In this document: piece by piece, positions 23,588 to 30,700 of the stretch
Numbering within the stretch: the first letter of the stretch is position 1
How the letters are laid out: the number at the start of each line of letters is the position of its first letter
DNA from: Methanosarcinales archaeon
GTDB taxonomy: Archaea; Halobacteriota; Syntropharchaeia; Alkanophagales; Methanospirareceae
DNA: 33,527 bases
NCBI GenBank assembly: GCA_030611585.1
Contig: JAUWPM010000009.1
Coordinates: forward strand, 1 to 33,527
Direction of reading: 5' to 3'
Translations under genes and position numbers: made by a program
Notes under the pieces: generated by a model
Database searches by the model: none
The model's input: the letters and a program-made list of their open reading frames with translations, nothing else
Told to the model about the DNA's origin: nothing

Positions 23588-24823
23588 TTAAACACTTTCT
23601 TCTTTTAAATCAGTCTTCGTTTCTACTTTGCTCTCGCTCTCGATGGCTCCCCGTTCAAAACGTGCAAACGTTTTCGCCGTGCGTTCAAGCAAAGTCACGA
23701 ATTTTTGTGCGTCTATCTTCCCAATAGGTGGCATTATGACGTTCTCTTTTGGTTGATCCCATTTCATAATATCTCCCATCTCCTCAAGCACTTTTGACCG
23801 CACGTAATCGTTGCAGAGCTTACTGTGGTAAATCGTTTGGAGTGAGCCAAGCAGCATGTTAGTAACGTGCTCCTCGCCTTTTTCTTCGTGTATGTGCGGA
23901 TTTAACGTTTCTATCTGGAAAATCTCGATTCCTGCATTCGCAGCATCCGTATCTGTATCCGTAATAATTTCAGCACCCAACCCGAACTGATCAAATAAAT
24001 AAACGAAGTGATAGGGTTCGATTGAGTAGCCGGTCGAATAGCCCAATATGTCCGCGAGCTTTGTTGTCAGGGCATGCTCGCCTGCATTTCCCGTTATCAC
24101 CACCCGGGTTTCAAATCCTGCGCACGTTGAGATTAAGAGATTGAGATACTTATTTGTGGTCTCGCTAACCCTGCCCCATTTCTTGAAATACAGTTTATCC
24201 TCCACCACCTTTGGCTTATATCGCCAGTGAAGTCTCACCATGCTGTACGGCGACTCAGCCATGCAGAATCCAGCCGCATAATCAAGTACATATTCACGCA
24301 CGGAACCCGGGATGTAGTTGTCGGCATCCGCAAACCCTATGAAATCCTTACCAAGCGATTTCGCAAGCAGCATGCCGATAATCATACCCTCCGCCTTGCC
24401 ATCCCTGACCACTGTATCCCTATCAAGAAGACAGTCATATCCCGCGTCATAAAACGCAAAGCCCAAATCGGGGTCTTTTTGGTGTACAATAAGTATCTCT
24501 TGCTGTGTTAGATCGTGAAGGTTTTTTACCACGTCCTCTTCCATTTTATAGATATCCGGTGCTTCTCTCTGGCTATTTGAGACCACAATAACCGAGCAGT
24601 CGAAGGGAATGGCTCTTAAAACACCGTCCAGCAAGTGTATTTTCTCATCCTTCACGGGTACAATGACCGCAAAACGCCCTAAAACATCTTTGATTTCGTC
24701 AAAAGGGATGTCTCGTGCCCGCGGATTTGTAAAGCCGCCGGAATCGATTTTTAAAATACGCTGCACCTCGTGAATTTTCACGGAGCCAAATATCTCCGTA
24801 TGCCTTGGCATCTCGATGAGCAT
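23588..24823 (-). CDS. mpgS: Mannosyl-3-phosphoglycerate synthase (GT55)
   Basis: The enzyme joins GDP-mannose and 3-phosphoglycerate to mannosyl-3-phosphoglycerate, the first step to the compatible solute mannosylglycerate. The GT55 hallmarks are the nucleotide segment IVVSNSQREAPDIY, the metal-binding FADADNYIPG (about residue 166), SPYSMVRLHWRYKPKV and ITGNAGEHALTTKLA. At 411 residues it is near the family's usual length; the acidic, Lys/Glu-rich last 20 residues look like a loose tail. A TATA box about 25 bp upstream of the ATG predicts a leaderless message and is shared with rpl21e. Confidence 0.95.
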   Translation of the reverse strand: MLIEMPRHTEIFGSVKIHEVQRILKIDSGGFTNPRARDIPFDEIKDVLGRFAVIVPVKDEKIHLLDGVLRAIPFDCSVIVVSNSQREAPDIYKMEEDVVKNLHDLTQQEILIVHQKDPDLGFAFYDAGYDCLLDRDTVVRDGKAEGMIIGMLLAKSLGKDFIGFADADNYIPGSVREYVLDYAAGFCMAESPYSMVRLHWRYKPKVVEDKLYFKKWGRVSETTNKYLNLLISTCAGFETRVVITGNAGEHALTTKLADILGYSTGYSIEPYHFVYLFDQFGLGAEIITDTDTDAANAGIEIFQIETLNPHIHEEKGEEHVTNMLLGSLQTIYHSKLCNDYVRSKVLEEMGDIMKWDQPKENVIMPPIGKIDAQKFVTLLERTAKTFARFERGAIESESKVETKTDLKEESV

Positions 24824-24841
24824 ACTATTATGTTTGTATTT

Positions 24842-24852
24842 GTTTTATAAAT
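24842..24852. promoter_or_regulatory. Shared TATA region between mpgS and rpl21e
   Basis: The palindromic core TTTATAAA is about 25 bp before the mpgS ATG on the minus strand and about 40 bp before the rpl21e ATG on the plus strand, where a 16-nt leader with AGGTAGAAG would remain. Confidence 0.5.
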
Positions 24853-24888
24853 GTATAGTGCTAATTCAAGTAAGCAGAGGTAGAAGAG

Positions 24889-25221
24889 ATGCCACGTTCA
24901 CACGGCGAGAGGAAGAATACAAGAAATAAGTTAAGTAAAAGGAAGCGGGAGCGAGGGCTGTCTCCGATAAGCAGAGCGATTCAAAGCTTTGCATCCGGAG
25001 AACGGGTGCACATCCGTATAGACCCAAGCGTTCATAAGGGCATGCCGCATCATAGATTTCACGGCATGACAGGCACGGTGAAAGGAGAACGGGGAAGAGC
25101 ATACATCGTAGAGGTATCAAGCGGCAAAAAGCATCGTAAAAAGGAGTTGTTTATCCGCGCCGAGCATTTGCGTCTGCAGGAACCTGGGGCAGAGTTCCAT
25201 AATTTTCACGCGAAAATATGA
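24889..25221 (+). CDS. rpl21e: 50S ribosomal protein L21e
   Basis: This small basic protein of the archaeal and eukaryotic large subunit has the N-terminal SHGERKNTRNKLSK, the central SGERVHIRIDPSVHKGMPHHR and FHGMTGTVKGERGRAYIVEV, all diagnostic. At 110 residues it is about 12 longer than most archaeal L21e proteins, the extra lying in the C-terminal tail (GAEFHNFHAKI). The AAGAG directly before ATG and AGGTAG slightly further up serve as ribosome site. The tail bases AATTTTCACGCGAAAATA resemble a fragment of the dispersed repeat, so the last residues may be repeat-derived. Confidence 0.95.
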   Translation: MPRSHGERKNTRNKLSKRKRERGLSPISRAIQSFASGERVHIRIDPSVHKGMPHHRFHGMTGTVKGERGRAYIVEVSSGKKHRKKELFIRAEHLRLQEPGAEFHNFHAKI

Positions 25222-25244
25222 AGACGTAAGATATAGTACCATCT

Positions 25245-25264
25245 TCTTGTGTTAATCTCGTGGT
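25245..25264. repeat. Partial dispersed repeat, copy 6 (right end only)
   Basis: CTTGTGTTAATCTCGTGGTT is the right terminal motif of the palindromic repeat without a left partner, unless the end of rpl21e is that partner. It makes the UbiA frame look open to 25260. Confidence 0.6.
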
Positions 25265-25304
25265 TTCTAAATTTTCGCCTCCGCTAACACATACTGGTTA
25301 TGTT

Positions 25305-26171
25305 ATGATACGGACGATAAAAGCGATCTGGGAATTAACGAGATTAGAGCACGGGTTGATGTATGGATTTGGGGTGCTAATAGGGATAATCATAGCAGAT
25401 GAAACGGTGCTCTTCACTCGAATGTCAATATTCGGGTTTCTTACCGCCTTTCTACTCGAAGCAGGCACCTTCGCGTTGAATGATTATTGCGATCTGGAAT
25501 CCGATATTGCCAACAGGCGGAGGGATAGACCGCTGGTGAGAGGCGACATGAGAAAAGAAGAAGCCATGCTCATCGCGGTTCTCGCTACGGCTTCAGGCAT
25601 TATATGTGCATCGTTTTTGAGCCCCATCGTTTTCCTTCTGGCGCTTATATTAGCGGTGCTGGGTATTCTTTACGACATAAAGACAAAGGAACTCCTCGCG
25701 GTAAGTAACCTTTATATCGCTTTTACGATGGCGATACCGTTTATCTTCGGCGGTTTAATCGCAGAACCGGAAAGAATAGAACTGGCACTGCTTATCCTTG
25801 CTTCCATTGCGTTCCTTGCGGGTTTCGGAAGAGAAGTGATGAAGGACATAGCAGACGTAAAAGGGGACGCTCTGAGGGATATAAATAGTATTGCACGGTT
25901 ATACGGAGCGGAAAAAGCGAAGAGAGTCGTGGTTATTTCTTATTCACTCGCAGTTATATTGAGTGCAGTTCCTTTTTTCTTGGTTAATACTTCGTACTTT
26001 CATAATCCCGCATATCTACTTCCGGTTATGGCAGCCGATGCGCTGTTTGTGCATACGTGTCTCGGACTGCAAAAAGTGGATATAAACTATAACTACCTAA
26101 GGAAAGAGACGTTAATAGCGATTGGTATTGGCTTAATTGCATTCGTAAGCGGTGCTTTATTTTGCTTCTGA
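25305..26171 (+). CDS. UbiA-family prenyltransferase, probably the archaeal lipid DGGGP synthase type
   Basis: This membrane prenyltransferase has about eight to nine hydrophobic segments. The first Asp-rich motif is NDYCDLESD, about residue 66 from this start, followed by NRRRDRPLVRG. The second is KDIADVKGD near residue 182. In archaea the commonest member of the family adds the second geranylgeranyl chain in ether-lipid synthesis. The unusual RRRDRP and the lack of lipid-gene neighbours leave other isoprenoid substrates open. The reading frame is open from GTG 25260, but that part is repeat sequence; ATG 25305 (MIRTIKAIWELTRLEHG) matches the family's N-terminus. Confidence 0.82.
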   Translation: MIRTIKAIWELTRLEHGLMYGFGVLIGIIIADETVLFTRMSIFGFLTAFLLEAGTFALNDYCDLESDIANRRRDRPLVRGDMRKEEAMLIAVLATASGIICASFLSPIVFLLALILAVLGILYDIKTKELLAVSNLYIAFTMAIPFIFGGLIAEPERIELALLILASIAFLAGFGREVMKDIADVKGDALRDINSIARLYGAEKAKRVVVISYSLAVILSAVPFFLVNTSYFHNPAYLLPVMAADALFVHTCLGLQKVDINYNYLRKETLIAIGIGLIAFVSGALFCF

Positions 26172-26226
26172 TCCCCGATATATTTCCACATTCTGCATCT
26201 TTAGCTGCAGTCTTCGCCTGAAAATT

Positions 26227-26340
26227 GTGGTGAGAAAGAAATTCGAAGGTTTTATAAGGGCTTATTTCAAAAACTATAAAGGGCAAAAGTCGTTTCACGG
26301 AACAATAGCCCTCTTGGAAGGGGTGATGGAACGGAGATGA
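26227..26340 (+). CDS. Small ORF coupled by ATGA overlap to the acylphosphatase-like gene
   Basis: From GTG 26227 (or GTG 26230) the frame encodes about 37 residues, with KKFEGFIRAYFKNYKGQKSF and TIALLEGVMERR. Its TGA overlaps the ATG of the next gene (ATGA), the usual sign of translational coupling. The protein is basic and probably helical at both ends. I do not recognise a family. A TATA-like GATATATTT lies about 50 bp upstream. It could also be the tail of a longer decayed gene, since the same frame is open from 26152. Confidence 0.45.
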   Translation: MVRKKFEGFIRAYFKNYKGQKSFHGTIALLEGVMERR

Positions 26341-26897
26341 ATGCAAAGAGAATAGAGATAAAGGGGGAAGTTTGGGATGTTGGATACAGACTATTTTTAC
26401 TGAGCGAAGCAGAAAGGTTGCTCATCGAAAAATTCGATGCAAGAAATATTCCGGTAAATGGAGAGCAACACTTAATTGTTCTGGTTGAAGGAGCGGAGGA
26501 GAAGATTAACAAGTTTGTGGAGTTTGCGAAATCAAATTACCCCTCTGAGGCTTCCGTAGAATCCGTAGAAGTTAAGGATTATGAAGGAGTGGTCAGAGGA
26601 ATTGATTCGTTTAGACAATCCTTCATGGTCGCCCAGCTTGCGAAGATAGCACAGGCAGGGGTGGGCATGCTTAAGAAGCAAGATAAGACGCTGGAGAAAC
26701 AGGATTTGATGATTGAAAATCAATATTCGATGATTGGGAAGCAAGAGGATACGATAGAAGTGATAAAGGAGGAATCGAAAAAGACAAGAGAAGTTCTGAA
26801 GGATAAGATTGAGGAAGACGTGGAATGGCTTAAAGGAGAGATTATTGACGTTACGGGGACTCTTGAGAAGGTAAAAGAGAAGGTTAATATGATTTGA
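26337..26897 (+). CDS. Acylphosphatase-like domain fused to a heptad coiled coil
   Basis: Residues 4-85 resemble acylphosphatase: KGEVWDVGYRLFLL holds the family's phosphate loop and catalytic Arg, and ARNIPVNGEQ holds the Asn position. The usual GVGFR is altered to DVGYR, so activity is uncertain. From about residue 108 four 7-residue units (KQDKTLE, KQDLMIE, NQYSMIG, KQEDTIE) lead into a charged helix to the end, predicting a coiled coil and oligomerisation. The ATG overlaps the stop of a 37-codon ORF. Partner and substrate are unknown; a regulatory or scaffold use of the fold is possible. Confidence 0.7.
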   Translation: MNAKRIEIKGEVWDVGYRLFLLSEAERLLIEKFDARNIPVNGEQHLIVLVEGAEEKINKFVEFAKSNYPSEASVESVEVKDYEGVVRGIDSFRQSFMVAQLAKIAQAGVGMLKKQDKTLEKQDLMIENQYSMIGKQEDTIEVIKEESKKTREVLKDKIEEDVEWLKGEIIDVTGTLEKVKEKVNMI

Positions 26898-26907
26898 ATA
26901 CATTCGT

Positions 26908-27024
26908 ATGAAAACCCCAAAATTCGATTTCGCACCTGATTTGGAACTCATATCCAAGGAGACGAGATTAGGTGAGAAGACGATAACAGAAAAAGCGATT
27001 ATGGAATTTATCGTAAAAAACTGA
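26908..27024 (+). CDS. Hypothetical 38-residue ORF
   Basis: ATG 26908 opens a 38-residue frame, beginning MKTPKFDFAPDLELIS and ending AIMEFIVKN, between the coiled-coil gene and coaD on the same strand. Composition looks protein-like (mixed charged and hydrophobic), but there is no clear ribosome site and no family I know. It may be a genuine small protein or a fragment. Confidence 0.3.
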   Translation: MKTPKFDFAPDLELISKETRLGEKTITEKAIMEFIVKN

Positions 27025-27037
27025 TATATTCCTGGTT

Positions 27038-27586
27038 GTGAGAAGGATGAAAGTAGCGATGGGCGGCACGTTTGACCCGCTGCACGATGGGCATAAGAAA
27101 TTATTGAGAACGGTGTTCGAGCTGAGCGAAGGCGGTGAAATCACTATAGGAGTGACGTCAGATACGATGGCACACGCCAATAAGAACAGAGTGGTTCTTC
27201 CTTATAAAGCGAGAGCAGAGAACATCAGACGATACATGTATGAGGAATACGGAGTAAAAGTGAGAACGGTGGAATTAAACGACCGATACGGCGTTACTTT
27301 AGATGAGAATTTTGATTATATAGTCATATCGCCCGAGACGTATACGGTGGCGTTGAAGATAAACGAGCTCAGAGAAGAGCGTGGCAAGCAGCCAATAAAG
27401 ATAGTAAAGGTGGATCATGTAAAAGCAGCAGACGGAAAGGCGATCTCGTCTACGAGGATAAACGCGGGCGAGATAGATGAGCACGGATTACTGCTTGCTT
27501 ACAATAAAAATACAAAACCACAAGATTGCACAGATTTTCACGAGAAAACAAACCAAAAAGAAAAAATCCGCGTAAATCAGTGTTAA
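27038..27586 (+). CDS. coaD: Archaeal phosphopantetheine adenylyltransferase with repeat-encoded tail
   Basis: This nucleotidyltransferase converts 4'-phosphopantetheine and ATP to dephospho-CoA, the penultimate step of CoA synthesis. The ATP-binding motif GGTFDPLHDGHKKLL (residues 9-23) and the C-terminal ISSTRINAGEID, equivalent to the class signature ISSTxIR, are clear. GTG 27038 and ATG 27047 are both possible starts; the second gives MKVAMGGTF, the usual family N-terminus. The natural end of the family is near GEIDEHGLLL. The last ~22 codons, with their stop, are contributed by dispersed repeat copy 7 (AACCACAAGATTGCACAG in frame). Confidence 0.92.
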   Translation: MRRMKVAMGGTFDPLHDGHKKLLRTVFELSEGGEITIGVTSDTMAHANKNRVVLPYKARAENIRRYMYEEYGVKVRTVELNDRYGVTLDENFDYIVISPETYTVALKINELREERGKQPIKIVKVDHVKAADGKAISSTRINAGEIDEHGLLLAYNKNTKPQDCTDFHEKTNQKEKIRVNQC

Positions 27587-27595
27587 TCCGTGTCC
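27516..27595. repeat. Dispersed repeat, copy 7, inside the 3' end of coaD
   Basis: AACCACAAGATTGCACAG and TTTTCACGAGAAAAC at the left, and ATCAGTGTTAATCCGTGTCC at the right, match the other copies. The in-frame TAA that ends coaD lies within TGTTAATCCG of the right part. Confidence 0.8.
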
Positions 27596-27639
27596 TAAAG
27601 AGAATTACGGCAGTTATACTTTATATACAATGAAAAATG

Positions 27640-27870
27640 AGCCACGAATTTCACAAGATTTTGGGGTGATAGGTGTGTTGGTTAGGTATTGGGAATATGC
27701 TCAATGTTTTGGGCATTGTGATTTAATTATTTGGCTAAGCCCTGTAAGGGCTTAAAGAAAAGCTTTACCAAAAGAACTTGTTTGTTTTTCTCTTGCATCC
27801 TGTATCCTGTATCCTGCATCCTGCATCCTGCATCCTGCATCCTGCATCCCATTTGTCAATCTCGTGGTTT
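27640..27870. repeat. Dispersed palindromic-end repeat, copy 8, enclosing a heptamer array
   Basis: The left end AGCCACGAATTTCACAAGATT faces the right end TCAATCTCGTGGTTTT. Inside are a short inverted repeat AAGCCCTGTAAGGGCTT and the CATCCTG array. The right end begins two bases after the stop codon of the peptidase gene. Confidence 0.75.
27796..27850 (+). repeat. CATCCTG heptamer tandem repeat
   Basis: Seven full units and a partial one: CATCCTG, TATCCTG twice, then CATCCTG four times and CATCC. Units are direct and unspaced, so this is a microsatellite-like array, not a CRISPR. Confidence 0.9.
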
Positions 27871-29073
27871 TTATACCGCAAGCTTCTTCTCTAACCTCGT
27901 CAGGTTCTCACAGCCGTTCTTCAGCACGAGCACCATATCCTCCAGTCTGACGCCCCCCACTTCGGGGTCGTACAACCCGGGCTCTAAGGTAATCACATTC
28001 CCTTTTTGCAATACGTACTCATTATCACTAACACTGGGTTTTTCGTGCACATTGAGTCCAACTCCATGCCCGGTAGAATGAATGAATCCTTTTTTACCGC
28101 CGGTTCTTATCGTATCGTATCCTCGTTCCTCGAACGTGTCGCACACGCAATTATGCACGTCGCGGCACGTTACACCCGCCTTTACAATCGCTAATGCGGC
28201 GTTTTGAGCCGCCAGAACCGCTTCGTACATCTCTTCTATTTCCTTTTCCGGCTCACCTTTAACGACGGTTCTGGTCATATCCGCAAAATATCGTTCCGCT
28301 TTCAATCGCGGGAAAATATCTATGATGACTGGTTCGTTTGCGACGAAGGGACCACTACCAGAGAAATGGGGGTCGGCAGCCCGTTTCCCACATGCTACTA
28401 TCGGCTCTCCGCCATCGCAGGTACAGCCCGAATCAATCAATGCGTGTTCGATGCATGCTTTTACTCTCTCAGAAGTCAGGATTGCTCCGTTCTCCATCAA
28501 AACGTTTCCGTTCACCGTAGATCTTCCTATAACTGATATAGCGAGAGCCATTGCCTTCTCGCATGCGCTTTGCGCCTTCTTCAGGTAACCTATTTCTTGT
28601 TCGTTCTTTATCTCCCGCTCCTTCGTCATTATCACTTCATCCACGGGTATCACCTCAATGCCGTTCTTCCTCAGTGCTTCGGCGGTATATAAATTGAAAT
28701 ATCCCGGCACTTCTATTGCCTCTACCTGTTCTTCCTGAAGAATTTTTATAATGAGCTCTTCCGTTTTAAGGTCGTGGCCGTAGTCAAGCGAAGAGCGAAC
28801 TTCTTTCACAACTGACTCTTTTCTCGCTCGTTCGTACTCCATCTGCGACACAATGAGAATGTCTCTTCGTTCGTAAGGATAGCAGAGATAAATAAAAGGG
28901 TCTGGAGCGAGAAAACGAGTGGCATAATACATGTCACCGTTACGCATGCTCTCGCTGACTATTACAAGTGGTTTTTGTATTATATTTTTTTTATCTTTTA
29001 CCGGGAAGCTTTGTTCTATGAACCTTTTATCTTCCAAATCCCTTGTGTTTAGACTTGAGTTATCTTCGATCAT
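27871..29073 (-). CDS. M24-family metallopeptidase (Xaa-Pro dipeptidase type)
   Basis: This is a pita-bread-fold aminopeptidase that cleaves Xaa-Pro bonds or a related substrate. The five metal ligands of M24 enzymes are visible in order: Asp in VIIDIFPR, Asp in FADMTRT, His in STGHGVGLNVH, Glu in LEPGLY and Glu in RLEDMV. The N-terminal ~150 residues form the expected creatinase-like domain (NGDMYYATRFLAPDPFIYL). Its 400 residues are slightly longer than many archaeal PepQ proteins. It follows the AlbA_2/HATPase gene by 48 bp on the same strand. Substrate is inferred from the family only. Confidence 0.9.
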   Translation of the reverse strand: MIEDNSSLNTRDLEDKRFIEQSFPVKDKKNIIQKPLVIVSESMRNGDMYYATRFLAPDPFIYLCYPYERRDILIVSQMEYERARKESVVKEVRSSLDYGHDLKTEELIIKILQEEQVEAIEVPGYFNLYTAEALRKNGIEVIPVDEVIMTKEREIKNEQEIGYLKKAQSACEKAMALAISVIGRSTVNGNVLMENGAILTSERVKACIEHALIDSGCTCDGGEPIVACGKRAADPHFSGSGPFVANEPVIIDIFPRLKAERYFADMTRTVVKGEPEKEIEEMYEAVLAAQNAALAIVKAGVTCRDVHNCVCDTFEERGYDTIRTGGKKGFIHSTGHGVGLNVHEKPSVSDNEYVLQKGNVITLEPGLYDPEVGGVRLEDMVLVLKNGCENLTRLEKKLAV

Positions 29074-29121
29074 ACTTTCGTCCCTTCATTTTCCCCGTGC
29101 ATTACTTTCACTTCCTTTTCA

Positions 29122-30483
29122 TTACCTTTTCGTTACCTTTAGCACATATCTTACCTGTTTACCCGTTCCTTCGGAGATAAACACATCCTTGTTGACACCG
29201 TTAGACAAGTCCAGATAAGCAGTTTTGTTGGAAACCGTATTAAGTTCCTGATACTCTCTATTCGTAATTTTTCCCTTCTCCCTTACGTACATCACCGCTT
29301 TTATCTGTCTTTCATTCAACCCCAATTCCTTCAGGTATTCTTCGGTATACGCGTCCTTACGAAATATAACCAAAAAACCACCAAATTTCTCCTCAAACAC
29401 TGGCATTGGTAGATTTGAGCTTTTACAGGCGTTCATAATCCGCTGAATGCCACTACCATATCTCTCAATCAATCCGACGTCATAAAATGTCTGAGCAATG
29501 AGCTTATTCCTGGGCTTGGAAGAATGATTAGGGTCATATAATTCCTCAATGGTCATTCCCGGTAGCAGCCCGCCGGGATTCCATATCGTTATTCTGTCGT
29601 CGTAAATCTTTATCTGAATGTCCGTATTGTCCGCATAATCCCTGTGGCATATGGCATTTATTATCGCCTCACGCAGAGCATCGAGAGGATACTCCCAGAT
29701 CTCTTCCCTTTGCGGCTTACCTGTTATTACAAACCTCACGTTTATGTTCTTACGAACGAAATCCATTACTTCTTCTACTTGTTCAAGCGCAGTGCCCCTG
29801 ATCATTTTGTCATCAATTATTATGGTCTCTTGTTTGAATCTGCCGCAGTGGACTGTTGATTGTAACAACTTACTCTGCGGGTCTTTGCCGAAAAGAATAA
29901 TCGCTGCCCAGGTAGGCCCTTTTTCACTCAGAAGTTCTAATTTCCCGAGCGCCCGAACCGGGTCTTCGCTTCTCTCGAATCTTCTTCTACCGCTCGAATT
30001 AGCGTTCTTAATATATCTTTTGACTTCTTCCAAATCAATATCATTAATAGAAGAATCCCGCGCTGAAAGGGCATCCCAACTCATACCCAGACAACCAAGA
30101 TGTATCTGTGCGATTTCCTGTGGAGTCATCACTCGGTTGCTGTTTCCAACTCTTCTAAAACATCTGCCTCTCACTGATACAGGTTTAATGGGATACTCTT
30201 TTATTTGAATTTCAACAATGTCTTTTCCGTATATCTGGACATCTCTAATCTCAGGAATTACCGTAGGCTCAGTGCTTTGGGATATCTGGTTCATCCAATC
30301 TCGGAGAGTTTCTCTACCAAGTTGAACGCCTTTTACTTCTCCATTATCCGAAACACCGATGAGTATTATACCTCCTTTCGTATTGGCAAAAGCAACTGCG
30401 GTCTCTATGGCTCCTCTACCGAAGTTTTGTTTAAATTCTATAACTTCCGATTCTCCTTTTTGGATTACCTTTTCAATCTCCAC
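29122..30483 (-). CDS. AlbA_2/HATPase-type putative transcriptional regulator (COG2865)
   Basis: The N-terminal AlbA_2 domain (residues 1-120) shows ESEVIEFKQNF and AFANTKGGIILIGVSDNGEV. A GHKL-type ATPase-like region follows (about 230-380), with EYPLDALREAIINAICHRDY, IKIYDDRITIWNPGG and GLIERYGSGIQRIM. The last ~70 residues are probably a winged helix (NERQIKAVMYVREKGKITN). COG2865 proteins are annotated as HTH regulators, but some lie in defence or mobile islands, and the biochemical role is unsettled. It is complete at 453 residues. Upstream on the same strand are a helicase-like fragment and RadC. Confidence 0.88.
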   Translation of the reverse strand: MEIEKVIQKGESEVIEFKQNFGRGAIETAVAFANTKGGIILIGVSDNGEVKGVQLGRETLRDWMNQISQSTEPTVIPEIRDVQIYGKDIVEIQIKEYPIKPVSVRGRCFRRVGNSNRVMTPQEIAQIHLGCLGMSWDALSARDSSINDIDLEEVKRYIKNANSSGRRRFERSEDPVRALGKLELLSEKGPTWAAIILFGKDPQSKLLQSTVHCGRFKQETIIIDDKMIRGTALEQVEEVMDFVRKNINVRFVITGKPQREEIWEYPLDALREAIINAICHRDYADNTDIQIKIYDDRITIWNPGGLLPGMTIEELYDPNHSSKPRNKLIAQTFYDVGLIERYGSGIQRIMNACKSSNLPMPVFEEKFGGFLVIFRKDAYTEEYLKELGLNERQIKAVMYVREKGKITNREYQELNTVSNKTAYLDLSNGVNKDVFISEGTGKQVRYVLKVTKR

Positions 30484-30556
30484 TTTTCTTCACATTTCCC
30501 TTTCCATTCCTCTACCGGCACAACGAATCGAACCACCTCAATCTTCTCCTCTACAT

Positions 30557-30697
30557 CTAGATTCTCCACAGGATTTGTGTATTGGAATAAATAGTCGCGC
30601 CAATGATATGAACACGGTCTCCAAATTCATCAACTTTCTTTACCTCCACAGGTTCAGGCCAGAAAGGTCCTTCTATGACCATTCCTTCTTTAACCAT
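30557..30697 (-). pseudogene. N-terminal fragment of a SNF2/RapA-like helicase
   Basis: ATG 30697, 3 bp after the RadC stop and with GAAGGG upstream, opens a 46-residue frame containing EGPFWPEPVEVKKVDEFGD and IIGATIYS. This resembles the first segment of DUF3883/SNF2-like helicases and of short stand-alone relatives. The frame ends at TAG, but a +1 frame continues with NPVENLDVEEKIEVVRFVVP to near 30480, suggesting a frameshift. No helicase motifs remain. It may be a small functional protein or the stub of a lost helicase gene. Confidence 0.55.
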
Positions 30698-30700
30698 TTT

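Noticed and set aside
25260-25304. Upstream GTG start for the UbiA gene
   Set aside because: The extra 15 codons are derived from the right end of a dispersed repeat and do not match the family's N-terminus.
27630-27755. 41-codon frame from ATG 27630 after a TATA-like TTTATATA
   Set aside because: Most of it translates the left end and interior of repeat copy 8, and the TATA box is only about 10 bp from the ATG.
27796-27850. Possible CRISPR array
   Set aside because: The units are seven bases, contiguous and without spacers.
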